From positions 1 through 37,163 of the forward strand of contig CAJTOI010000014.1 in NCBI GenBank assembly GCA_910577925.1: 37,163 nucleotides of DNA. The letters are read 5' to 3'. The translations under genes and the position numbers were made by a program. Within the stretch, counting starts at the first letter, position 1, and every line of letters begins with the position of its first letter. A model generated the notes under the pieces. The model was not told the origin of the DNA. It saw nothing but the letters and a program-made list of their open reading frames with translations, and searched no databases. This stretch comes from an uncultured Roseburia sp. Its GTDB lineage: Bacteria; Bacillota; Clostridia; Lachnospirales; Lachnospiraceae. Positions 15,642 to 23,404 of this stretch are shown here, in pieces.

Positions 15642-17579
15642 TTACAGTGCGTTTGCGGTGTCATAGGCACTCTTTACGGCATAGTCGATGTTGCTGGGCC
15701 GCTCGCCGCCGCAGTCTCCTATGTAGTGAACGGGAACGGGGCAGCCGTCCATATCCGGCAGATGCTTTTTCGCACCGACCGCCATCACGACAAAATCGGC
15801 CGGAATGTCAAAGGTCTTTGGCGCGGCATCCTTTTCGGAGGCGGTGACTGTCACATGGTCGGAGCAGATTTCGTCGAGCTTTGTATTGACATGGCGCACA
15901 ACCCCGTAGGAATCGAGTTCCTTCGTCAGTGTCGGAAGGATTGTACCGCTCTCCTCCTTGGCAACGGCGTCTAACATTTCCACAATCGTGACGCTGCAGC
16001 CGAGATGCGCGAGATACTCGGCGGTTTCCACGCCCACAAGTCCGCCGCCGATGACAGCGACATTGCCGAAGACGACCGCATTTTTGGCGAGGACGTCCCA
16101 TGCGCCGACAACGTGCGGAAGCGTATGTCCTGGAATCGGCGGAATCAGATTTTCGGCGCCGGTCGCAACGATGATATCGTCATAGTCGGCGAAGTGTTCG
16201 GGCGAGAGCGTTGTGCCGAAACGGAAGGCGACGGGGAGCGCGGCGAGTACGGCCTGATAGTAATTGAGCGCCCGCAGCATTTCTTCTTTGCGCGGAGGAA
16301 CGGCGGCGATCAAAAGCTGTCCGCCCGCCTGCAGCGACTGCTCAAACACGGTGACCGCATGGCCTTTTTCGGCGGCGACTCTTGCGGCTTCAAGGCCTGC
16401 GATACCCGCGCCGATCACGGCAATCTTCTTTTTCTGCGCGGCGGGAGTGATGACCCGTTTTCCTTCATATCCGTTTTCTGCGTTTAAGACGCAGCTTAAG
16501 AATGCGCGGTTTTGGATATTGTCGGTACAGCCCTTGTTGCACATGATACATTTCCGCACACAGGCAGTATTTCCCTCGGCACATTTTTTGGCAAAATCGG
16601 GGTCTGCCAGGAGTGAGCGCCCGAGGCCGACAATATCTGCTTTGCCGGAGGCAACGATCGCTTCGGCGGCTTCCGGGGTGACGATTCTGCCGACACAGGA
16701 AACCGGGACGGAGACGAGCTTTTTGATTTCTTCGGCGCAGTACACGGTAAAGCCGTAGGGCTGTGTGCCCATCGGGGGGATCGTGTCGGCCATATTTCCG
16801 GTGTGGTTTGCCTGAGCAACATGCAGCGTATCGACGCCGGCTTTTTCTAAGAGAACGGCAAATTCTTTTGCCTCGTCGAGCTCAAGGCCGCCTTTGCCGC
16901 GCAGACCGCCGTCCGCGAGAGGGGTGATAACAGGGAGCTTATAATCGATCGCCATATCGGGAACGGCTTTCTTTAAGCGCGCGACAAGTGCGAGTGCGAA
17001 CCGTGTGCGGTTTTCAAAGCTTCCGCCGTAGCTGTCGGTGCGGTGGTTCAGAATCTTTGAGCACAGCGAGCCGACCAGGCGGTCGCCGTGGATTTCGATA
17101 CAGTCCACGCCGGCTTTGGACGCAAGGACTGCGCAGGCTTCCATGCGGTCTAACAGTGTAAGCAGCTGTTCCTCGGTCACTTCGCTGATAAAGTGCTGCA
17201 TGTCGTGGCGCAGCTGCGCGCGCGCCTCGTCCATCTTTCCCTGCGCAAACAGCGCGTTTAACGCGTCCACGTTGTATTCGGGGTGAAAGAGCTGGATGCC
17301 GAGTTTGCAGTCATATTCGTGGCAGGCGTCCGCAAGTCTGGCAAAAGCAGGGATCTGCTCTTCTTTATACAGCTTCGGAGTCGGGCTGAAAGTGGCTGCC
17401 GGTGCGACGTCTCCGATGACGATGTAGCCGCATCCGCCCTCGGCAAGACGTTTGTAGAACTGAAAACTCTGCTCTCCGATGGAACCGTCGCGCTCCTCAT
17501 AGCCGGTGGTCAGCGGCGGGAACATAATACGGTTTTTAAAAGTGGTTTTTCCTACTTTGACAGGTTCTAAAAGTTTCAT
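15642..17579 (-). CDS. Old-Yellow-Enzyme-type FMN/4Fe-4S/FAD oxidoreductase
   Basis: A 645-residue cytoplasmic enzyme built like 2,4-dienoyl-CoA reductase, BaiCD/BaiH and anaerobic enoate reductases. The N-terminal FMN barrel (about 1-335) includes KNRIMFPPLTTGY and NHRTDSYGGSFENRTRF. Cysteines 344, 347, 351 and 363 form the 4Fe-4S cluster site. Two dinucleotide folds follow: IAVIGAGIAGLEAARVAA near 386 for FAD, and VAVIGGGLVGVETAEYLA for NAD(P)H. The usual HGAHGYL active-site stretch is replaced by HGDRLVGSLC, so the substrate may differ from classic enoates. The ATG at 17579 follows AAGGAGGAAATT. It is divergent from an AraC regulator, which may respond to its substrate. Confidence 0.9.
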   Translation of the reverse strand: MKLLEPVKVGKTTFKNRIMFPPLTTGYEERDGSIGEQSFQFYKRLAEGGCGYIVIGDVAPAATFSPTPKLYKEEQIPAFARLADACHEYDCKLGIQLFHPEYNVDALNALFAQGKMDEARAQLRHDMQHFISEVTEEQLLTLLDRMEACAVLASKAGVDCIEIHGDRLVGSLCSKILNHRTDSYGGSFENRTRFALALVARLKKAVPDMAIDYKLPVITPLADGGLRGKGGLELDEAKEFAVLLEKAGVDTLHVAQANHTGNMADTIPPMGTQPYGFTVYCAEEIKKLVSVPVSCVGRIVTPEAAEAIVASGKADIVGLGRSLLADPDFAKKCAEGNTACVRKCIMCNKGCTDNIQNRAFLSCVLNAENGYEGKRVITPAAQKKKIAVIGAGIAGLEAARVAAEKGHAVTVFEQSLQAGGQLLIAAVPPRKEEMLRALNYYQAVLAALPVAFRFGTTLSPEHFADYDDIIVATGAENLIPPIPGHTLPHVVGAWDVLAKNAVVFGNVAVIGGGLVGVETAEYLAHLGCSVTIVEMLDAVAKEESGTILPTLTKELDSYGVVRHVNTKLDEICSDHVTVTASEKDAAPKTFDIPADFVVMAVGAKKHLPDMDGCPVPVHYIGDCGGERPSNIDYAVKSAYDTANAL

Positions 17580-17811
17580 AATTTCCTCCTTAAGATACAT
17601 GCGTTTTGTTTACGGCGTTAAGTTTATTATAGATGCGGGCGGAAATAAAACATATCCATATTTTGCGTCAAAACTAGTAAAAATTGATGTATTGTGATAT
17701 ATTGACAGATGTGGTATTTTGAAGACAAAAATTATTGTGAAAATAGCCAATCTGCTATCAGCCGGACACCGATGCATTTCGTCCGCTGAGGCGAAAGTAT
17801 GGAGAGGAAGA

Positions 17812-18696
17812 ATGAAAGCGAACGATTACACGGCGCAGAAATATGAGTTTGCGGAGGCCAAAGAGCGGCAGTTTCGCGCGGGGAAATACTATATGCTGCT
17901 GTATATTGCCAGGGGATCCAGTTATTTTACGACGGGGGATCAGATGCGGCTTTTGGGTACGGAGGATATGCTTGTGATGAAACCGGGGGAGAAGGTGACC
18001 ATGCACGCGGGCAGCGGAAAGTACCGGCATCGGATTCTTGAACTGCGGGTGCTGCCGGATTGTCTGCGGGAACTCTCGGGGGAGGGGGTGAGACTGGATG
18101 AGGGATTTTCGTTTGTACCGTATCGCGTGACGGTCGTGCATGCGGACAGCCGGGAATCCATGCTGATCAAGAATCTCGCGCTGGAGCTGAGTGAGGCGGG
18201 GACGCAGGAGCCGTGCTACGGAGATGCGCTGTATGAGAGGAATCTGCTGTCGATGCTTTTGATTCTGACGCTCCGCGCGTGTGTCGGGGCGGACCGCGTT
18301 CACAAGAGCCGCAGCAGACGTCATGTGATGATGGATGATATTTTTGTGTACATCAGAGAACATCTGACGGAAGATTTGACGCTGGCGGATCTCGAGCGGG
18401 AGTTTTTCGTGAGCAGATACCATATCTGCCGGGAATTTAAGCGCCTGACCGGTCAGACGCCTCATGCCTATATTGTGAAGGCGCGGCTTGATTTGTGCCG
18501 CAAATATATCGGACAGGGAAAGCCTGTCAGCGAGGTGTACCGGCTCGGGGGCTTTGGCGGCTACAATCATTTTTTCCGCGCGTTCAAAAAGGAGTACGGG
18601 ATGACGCCCATGCAGTATTACAGAAGCCTGCGGCCGGATGTTCCGGCCGCGTTGCGTCAGGCAGAAACATCCGCCGAGAGCTCTATGGGACAGTGA
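17812..18696 (+). CDS. AraC-family transcriptional regulator
   Basis: A 294-residue protein with an N-terminal cupin-like sensor domain (about 1-150, with YYMLLYIARGSSYF and MLVMKPGEKVTMHAG) and a C-terminal pair of helix-turn-helices (about 185-285). The second helix-turn-helix includes VSEVYRLGGFGGYNHFFRAFKKEYG and MTPMQYYRS, the AraC signature. The ATG at 17812 follows GGAGAGGAAGA; the in-frame ATG at 17719 would add a tail with no domain. It is divergent from the oxidoreductase, with 232 bp between starts, so that gene is the likely target. That gap is A/T-rich; I see only weak promoter elements. The 3' end overlaps the convergent exonuclease gene by 40 bp. Confidence 0.88.
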   Translation: MKANDYTAQKYEFAEAKERQFRAGKYYMLLYIARGSSYFTTGDQMRLLGTEDMLVMKPGEKVTMHAGSGKYRHRILELRVLPDCLRELSGEGVRLDEGFSFVPYRVTVVHADSRESMLIKNLALELSEAGTQEPCYGDALYERNLLSMLLILTLRACVGADRVHKSRSRRHVMMDDIFVYIREHLTEDLTLADLEREFFVSRYHICREFKRLTGQTPHAYIVKARLDLCRKYIGQGKPVSEVYRLGGFGGYNHFFRAFKKEYGMTPMQYYRSLRPDVPAALRQAETSAESSMGQ

Positions 18697-19418
18697 TCCG
18701 AGCCGTAGACGTCTGTGTGGATCCCGGCTCCTGTCAGCGCTTCGTTTAGGCGCGCGGAGGTGATAAAGTAGTCGATGCGCCATCCGGCGTTCTTTTCCCG
18801 GGCCTTAAACTGATAGGACCACCAGGAGTAAACGCCTGCCGTATCCGGGTAAAAATGGCGGAAGGTGTCGGTAAAGCCCGCGGAGAGCAGAGCGGTCATT
18901 TTGGCGCGCTCCTCGTCGGTAAAGCCTGCGTTTTTGCGGTTGGTCTTCGGATTTTTCAGGTCGATTTCTTCATGCGCAACGTTTAAATCGCCGCATAAGA
19001 TCACGGGCTTTTTTTCGTCGAGACTCTTCAGGTAGGCGAGGAACGCATCCTCCCACTCCATGCGGTAGGGGAGCCTGGCGAGCTCGCGTTTGGAGTTCGG
19101 CGTGTAGCAGGTCACCAGATAAAAGGTTTCGTATTCGAGGGTGATGACGCGTCCTTCGGCGTCGTGCTCCGGGATGCCGATGCCGAAGATTGCGGAAAGC
19201 GGCTCCTTTTTTGCAAAGACGGCAGTGCCGGAGTAGCCCTTTTTCTGCGCGTAATTCCAGTACTGGCGATAGCCCGGCAGGTCGAGGGCAAGCTGTCCCT
19301 CCGAAAGCTTTGTCTCCTGAAGACAGAAAAAGTCTGCGTCCGCCGCGTGAAAAAAGTCGAGAAAGCCTTTCTGTATGCAGGCGCGCAGACCGTTTACATT
19401 CCATGAGATAAATTTCAT
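18657..19418 (-). CDS. xth: Exodeoxyribonuclease III
   Basis: A 253-residue Mg-dependent AP endonuclease / 3'-5' exonuclease for base-excision repair. The family landmarks are all present: MKFISWNVNGLRA at the start, LQETKL with the metal-binding Glu, GDLNVAHEEIDL, then WWSYQF and the final GSDHCPIEL with the catalytic His. The ATG at 19418 follows GAGGAGACAT; the in-frame ATG at 19430 is part of that ribosome site. It is transcribed from a good sigma-A promoter. The last 40 bp overlap the end of the AraC gene on the other strand, so both stops are read through by the opposing gene. Confidence 0.95.
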   Translation of the reverse strand: MKFISWNVNGLRACIQKGFLDFFHAADADFFCLQETKLSEGQLALDLPGYRQYWNYAQKKGYSGTAVFAKKEPLSAIFGIGIPEHDAEGRVITLEYETFYLVTCYTPNSKRELARLPYRMEWEDAFLAYLKSLDEKKPVILCGDLNVAHEEIDLKNPKTNRKNAGFTDEERAKMTALLSAGFTDTFRHFYPDTAGVYSWWSYQFKAREKNAGWRIDYFITSARLNEALTGAGIHTDVYGSDHCPIELSADVSA

Positions 19419-19454
19419 ATGTCTCCTCATTTCTATTTATGTTATAATAAATTC

Positions 19455-19482
19455 ATTATATTGTTTTTCGAAAAAAATGCAA
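19455..19482 (-). promoter_or_regulatory. Sigma-A promoter for exonuclease III
   Basis: On the minus strand TTGCAT (19482-19477) and TATAAT (19460-19455) are 16 bp apart. A separate extended -10 on the plus strand (TGTTATAAT, ending 19448) may serve the DUF5131 gene. Confidence 0.7.
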
Positions 19483-19497
19483 GGGAGGAGGCGGACG

Positions 19498-20274
19498 ATG
19501 GCGACATGGAATCCGTGGCACGGCTGCATTAAGATCAGTCCGGGCTGTAATCACTGCTATGTATACCGCAGGGATGCCGAGTTCGGGAAGGATGCGGCAA
19601 AGGTGAAAAAGACGGCAAAATTTGACCTGCCCGTACAGAGAAACCGAAAGGGAGCGTACCGGCTTTTGCCCGAGGCGGAGCCGGTCTATACCTGCATGAC
19701 CTCGGATTTTTTTATCAGCGACGCGGATGAGTGGCGCAGGGACGCCTGGGCGATGATCCGGGAGCGCCCGGACCTGCAGTTTGTGATTGTGACAAAGCGC
19801 ATCCGCCGTTTCCGGGTGTCGCTGCCGGACGACTGGGGAGACGGCTACCCGAATGTCACGGTCATGTGTACGGCCGAGAACCAGAGCCGTGCGGATGAGC
19901 GGATTCCGATCCTGCTGTCGCTGCCGATCCGCCATAAGATGATTATCCATGAGCCGATGCTCGAGGCGATTCGGATCGAGCCGTACCTTGCGGGCGGACA
20001 GATCGAGCGCGTCGTCTGCGGCGGCGAATCGGGGGACGACGCGCGCGTCTGCAATTTTGCGTGGATTCTGGATACGATGAATCAGTGCGTGAAATATGAC
20101 GTGCCGTTTTTCTTTAAGCAGACCGGAAGCCGCTTTCAGAAAGGCGAGCGGGTATATCATATCGAGCGGAGGCATCAGCTGACGCAGGCAAAGCGCGCCG
20201 GCGTCAATTACCGCATGGAAGGCGGTGCGCCGGAGACAGAGGAAAGACAAAGAGATGGCAGTAATTCGTATTAA
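19498..20274 (+). CDS. DUF5131 (phage Gp37/Gp68-like) protein
   Basis: A 258-residue soluble protein of the family often annotated as phage Gp37/Gp68. Its N-terminus has WNPWHGCIKISPGCNHCYVY, a Cys-x6-Cys-x2-Cys cluster that resembles a metal or Fe-S binding site. Further landmarks are TCMTSDFFISDADEWR, VIVTKR, and CGGESGDDARVCNFAWI. VPFFFKQTG near the C-terminus is also conserved. The enzymatic role of the family is not established; a radical-SAM-like fold has been suggested from the cysteine pattern, which I cannot verify. The ATG at 19498 follows AAGGGAGGAGG. The gene overlaps the next by 20 bp, so they are translated together. Confidence 0.82.
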   Translation: MATWNPWHGCIKISPGCNHCYVYRRDAEFGKDAAKVKKTAKFDLPVQRNRKGAYRLLPEAEPVYTCMTSDFFISDADEWRRDAWAMIRERPDLQFVIVTKRIRRFRVSLPDDWGDGYPNVTVMCTAENQSRADERIPILLSLPIRHKMIIHEPMLEAIRIEPYLAGGQIERVVCGGESGDDARVCNFAWILDTMNQCVKYDVPFFFKQTGSRFQKGERVYHIERRHQLTQAKRAGVNYRMEGGAPETEERQRDGSNSY

Positions 20275-21778
20275 GATACAGGCGGACGGGAAAGAATTTT
20301 ATATCGAGGCGGAACCCGGAAGGAATTTGCTGGAGCTTCTGCGGGAGGCCGGGATCTATGTGGACGCGCCCTGCGGCGGGAGGGGAACCTGCGGCCGCTG
20401 CACGGTTTGGGTGGACGGGGAGAAAACGGCTGCCTGCCGGATGCGGGTGAACAGCGGCTGTACCGTCACCGTGCCGGCAGAGCGGCAGATAGAAGCGCCC
20501 GCAAGGCCGGGGGAGCCGGGGCAGCGGCAGTGTGCGTCGTCATACGCAAAGGATGTGCCGGGGCGGCGGGCGGCGTCATATTCGGGGGAAGAGCCGCAGC
20601 TTGGGATTGCGGTGGATATCGGAACGACGACGCTTGCGGCAGCGCTTGTCTCCCTGGAGACAGGGGAGCTGCTTGCGGCGGAGACTGGAGTCAACCGCCA
20701 GCGGAGCTGGGGGGCCGATGTGATTTCCCGCATTCAGGCGGCAAACGAGGGGAAGGGCGCGCTGCTTATGGCGTCTGTTCGAAAGGACCTGCAGCGGCTG
20801 ACGGAGGAATTGTGCCGGAGTGCAGGGACGGAGAAAACGTCTGTCAGGAAGGCGGCCGTTGTCGGGAATACGACAATGTGTCATCTGCTGCGCGGCCTCC
20901 CCTGCAGAACGCTCGGCGCTGCGCCCTATACGCCTGCGGATATCGGTCTGCACCGGGTGAGAAGCGGCGGGACGGAATCGGTGATCCTGCCCGGAATCTC
21001 GGCGTTTGTCGGGGCGGATATCACGGCGGGCATCTATGAGTGCGGGATGGCGCAGCAGGAGGAGACGGTGCTGTTACTCGACATCGGAACCAACGGGGAG
21101 ATGGCAATCGGAAACCGGGACGGGCTGCTCGTGACATCTGCGGCGGCCGGACCGGTGTTTGAGGGCGGCGGCATCTCGTGCGGGATGCCCGGGGTGCCGG
21201 GCGCGATCAGTCATGTGCGGCTTGAAAAGGAGGGCGAAAGATGCAGGGTGCGTTTCGAGACCGTCGGGAACAGACCGCCGGAGGGGCTCTGCGGCACCGG
21301 GATTATCGATGTTGCAGCGGAGCTTGTGCGCGTCGGAGCGGCAGACGAAAACGGCACGCTTGCGGAACCGTGGTTTGCCGAGGGCTTTGAGATTGCGGAG
21401 GGAATCCGCTTTCGGCAGGAGGATATGCGGGAATTTCAGATGGGCAAAGCTGCGATACGGGCCGGCATCGAGACCTTGATGGAGGAGCGGGGCGTGCCGG
21501 ATCGCGTGTATCTGGCCGGAGGTTTCGGCTGTTTTATGGATGAGGAACGCGCGCTTGCGGCGGGACTTTTCCCGGAATGCTTTGCGGGGCGCATCCGCAC
21601 GCGCGGGAACGCGGCGCTTGGCGGGGCAGTCCGGTTTTTGACAGACGAAAAGGGGGCGGATAAGCTCGCGCATATCACGGCGCATGCAAAGGAAATCAAC
21701 CTTGCGATGCACGGGGAGTTTCAGGAGCGGTATCTTCGGTATCTTCTTTTCCCGCAAAACGAAAAGGGGCAGAAATGA
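20255..21778 (+). CDS. 2Fe-2S / ASKHA corrinoid-activator-like protein (RACo-like, DUF4445)
   Basis: A 507-residue cytoplasmic protein. The N-terminal plant-type ferredoxin domain binds a 2Fe-2S cluster through Cys 40, 46, 49 and 61 (CGGRGTCGRC plus a later Cys). A middle linker is followed by the ATPase-like ASKHA domain: GIAVDIGTTTLAAALV, VVGNTTMCHLLRGL, VLLLDIGTNGEMAIG, and GPVFEGGGISCGMPG. In acetogens such proteins use ATP to reduce inactive Co(II) corrinoid proteins. No corrinoid protein or methyltransferase is beside it, but metF lies two genes downstream. Reactivation of cobalamin-dependent methionine synthase is therefore a reasonable guess. The ATG at 20255 follows GAGGAAAG and lies inside the previous gene. 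Confidence 0.85.
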   Translation: MAVIRIKIQADGKEFYIEAEPGRNLLELLREAGIYVDAPCGGRGTCGRCTVWVDGEKTAACRMRVNSGCTVTVPAERQIEAPARPGEPGQRQCASSYAKDVPGRRAASYSGEEPQLGIAVDIGTTTLAAALVSLETGELLAAETGVNRQRSWGADVISRIQAANEGKGALLMASVRKDLQRLTEELCRSAGTEKTSVRKAAVVGNTTMCHLLRGLPCRTLGAAPYTPADIGLHRVRSGGTESVILPGISAFVGADITAGIYECGMAQQEETVLLLDIGTNGEMAIGNRDGLLVTSAAAGPVFEGGGISCGMPGVPGAISHVRLEKEGERCRVRFETVGNRPPEGLCGTGIIDVAAELVRVGAADENGTLAEPWFAEGFEIAEGIRFRQEDMREFQMGKAAIRAGIETLMEERGVPDRVYLAGGFGCFMDEERALAAGLFPECFAGRIRTRGNAALGGAVRFLTDEKGADKLAHITAHAKEINLAMHGEFQERYLRYLLFPQNEKGQK

Positions 21779-21825
21779 CGGCTTAAACTGCGCAAAAATT
21801 TACAGTTAAGAAGGAGACAAAAGCG

Positions 21826-22329
21826 ATGTATGATGAATTGACCAAGCAGGATATCAAAAAGATGGAAGAGGAGATTGAGTACCGCAAGCTTGTGGTGCGC
21901 AAAAAGGCGCTTGAGGCAGTGAAAGAAGCGCGTGCGCACGGCGATCTCAGCGAGAATTTTGAATATCATGCGGCGAAGAAAGATAAAAACCAGAACGAGA
22001 GCCGCATCCGCTATCTGGAGCGGATGATTCGGACGGCCAAAATTATTTCTACGGATTCCGCGGAGGACGAGGTCGGGATGAATAATACCGTCACCGTGTA
22101 TTTCGAGGAGGACGACGAGGAGGAAGTGTACCGGATCGTCACAACCGTGCGGGGAAATTCGCTGAAAAATTTAATCAGCAACGAGTCCCCGCTCGGCAGG
22201 GCGCTGCTCGGACACAAGGTCGGGGACCGGGTGGAAGTCACCGTAAATGAGAACTATTCCTATTTTGTGGAAATACGAAACATCGAAAATACCGTCGACG
22301 ACGGTTCGGATAAACTGCGGAGCTTTTAG
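21826..22329 (+). CDS. greA: GreA/GreB-type transcription elongation factor
   Basis: A 167-residue protein that rescues backtracked RNA polymerase by stimulating transcript cleavage. The N-terminal coiled coil (about 1-78) has the tip HGDLSENFEYHAAKKDKNQ, whose Asp and Glu reach the polymerase active site. The C-terminal FKBP-like domain follows, with SPLGRALLGHKVGDRVEV. The ATG follows AAGAAGGAGAC, 47 bp after the ASKHA gene. The coiled coil has NFEYH where canonical GreA has NAEYH; many Clostridia carry a second GreA copy of this kind, so it may be a paralogue rather than the main one. Confidence 0.88.
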   Translation: MYDELTKQDIKKMEEEIEYRKLVVRKKALEAVKEARAHGDLSENFEYHAAKKDKNQNESRIRYLERMIRTAKIISTDSAEDEVGMNNTVTVYFEEDDEEEVYRIVTTVRGNSLKNLISNESPLGRALLGHKVGDRVEVTVNENYSYFVEIRNIENTVDDGSDKLRSF

Positions 22330-22361
22330 AGATGCGTGCGGCAGGAAGGATGGAGGACAAA

Positions 22362-23237
22362 ATGAGACTGACGGAATTACTGAATACGGAGCAGGTGACG
22401 ATTTCCTGCGAGCTGTTCCCGCCGAAAAAGGGGACGCAGCTTGACAATTATAAAAAAATTGTGGCGGATACGGCGGCCCTCGGCCCCGCCTACATCAGCG
22501 TGACCTACGGCGCGACCGGGGGGACATCCGATTACACGGTGGAACTGGCCGACGAGGTGTGCAATGTCAATCATATCCCGGCGCTCGCGCATTTGACCTG
22601 CGCTTCCTCGACGAGGGAAAAAGTCGCGTCCGTGGTCGCCGAGTTAAAGGAGAAGGGGATAGAGAATATTCTGGCGCTGCGGGGGGATATCCCGGAAAAT
22701 GCGGATTTTCCGCTGCCGAATCAGTATCGGCACGCGAGTGAGCTGATCGCGGAGATCAGGGCGCAGGGCGATTTCTGTATCGGCGGCGCCTGCTATCCCG
22801 AGGGACATCCGGAGGCGGAAACGATTTTTGCGGATTTGGATCACCTGAAGGAAAAGGTAGATGCGGGCTGCGAGTTTCTGACGACCCAGATGTTTTTCGA
22901 CAATAATATTCTCTACAATTTTCTGTATAAGGCGTTAAAGAGAGGGATTGACGTGCCGGTGGTGGCGGGGATTATGCCGATTACGAGCCGCACGCAGGTG
23001 AAAAAGTCCGTCGCGCTCTCCGGCAGTATGGTGCCGAAACGGTTTCTTGCGATTGTGGACCGCTTCGGGGACGACCCCGCTGCGATGAAGCAGGCGGGCA
23101 TCGCCTATGCGACGGAGCAGATTATCGACCTGATCGCAAACGGCGTAAACCATGTACATATCTATACGATGAATAAGCCGGACGTAGCGGGGGCGATTCT
23201 CGCCAATCTCTCGGATATCTACGTGGGCAGACACTGA
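22362..23237 (+). CDS. metF: Methylenetetrahydrofolate reductase
   Basis: A 291-residue flavin enzyme that makes 5-methyltetrahydrofolate for methionine synthesis. It is a TIM barrel with family motifs: SCELFPPKKG at the N-terminus, ISVTYGATGGTSDYT, ALRGDIPENAD, GGACYPEGHPE, FLTTQMFFDN, and VPVVAGIMPITSRTQ. The C-terminal HIYTMNKPD is also diagnostic. The ATG at 22362 follows GGAGGACAAA; the longer frame start at 22332 has no such site. It is 32 bp after greA and ends before a strong stem. Placement downstream of a corrinoid-activator-like gene hints at a shared one-carbon role. Confidence 0.95.
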   Translation: MRLTELLNTEQVTISCELFPPKKGTQLDNYKKIVADTAALGPAYISVTYGATGGTSDYTVELADEVCNVNHIPALAHLTCASSTREKVASVVAELKEKGIENILALRGDIPENADFPLPNQYRHASELIAEIRAQGDFCIGGACYPEGHPEAETIFADLDHLKEKVDAGCEFLTTQMFFDNNILYNFLYKALKRGIDVPVVAGIMPITSRTQVKKSVALSGSMVPKRFLAIVDRFGDDPAAMKQAGIAYATEQIIDLIANGVNHVHIYTMNKPDVAGAILANLSDIYVGRH

Positions 23238-23278
23238 GTTCCGGCGGGGAAACGCGGGGAGCGGGACATATCCGCGGC

Positions 23279-23322
23279 AGTTATCCGGCGGGCAGACGGA
23301 TAACTTTCTTGCATTTTTTTTG
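23279..23322 (+). terminator. Intrinsic terminator after metF
   Basis: AGTTATCCG (23279-23287) pairs perfectly with CGGATAACT (23297-23305), followed by TTCTTGCA and a run of eight T. The T run also forms the spacer of the next promoter. Confidence 0.75.
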
Positions 23323-23337
23323 CGGAACAGATATGAT
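23309..23337 (+). promoter_or_regulatory. Sigma-A promoter for the Cache chemoreceptor
   Basis: TTGCAT (23309-23314) and TATGAT (23332-23337) are separated by 17 bp. Confidence 0.75.
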
Positions 23338-23351
23338 ATTGATGAGAACAT

Positions 23352-23370
23352 CTTAAGCCTGCGGCTTAAG
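23352..23370. promoter_or_regulatory. Perfect palindrome downstream of the chemoreceptor promoter
   Basis: CTTAAGCC, TGC, GGCTTAAG. It begins about 15 bp after the -10 box and could be an operator that blocks elongation or a 5' mRNA hairpin. Confidence 0.5.
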
Positions 23371-23404
23371 GCAGTCGGAATGAAATGCGAAAGGAAAGAT
23401 GCCG

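Noticed and set aside
19375..19497. Longer start for the DUF5131 protein
   Set aside because: The extension covers the promoter region of exonuclease III and has no ribosome site; ATG 19498 follows AAGGGAGGAGG.
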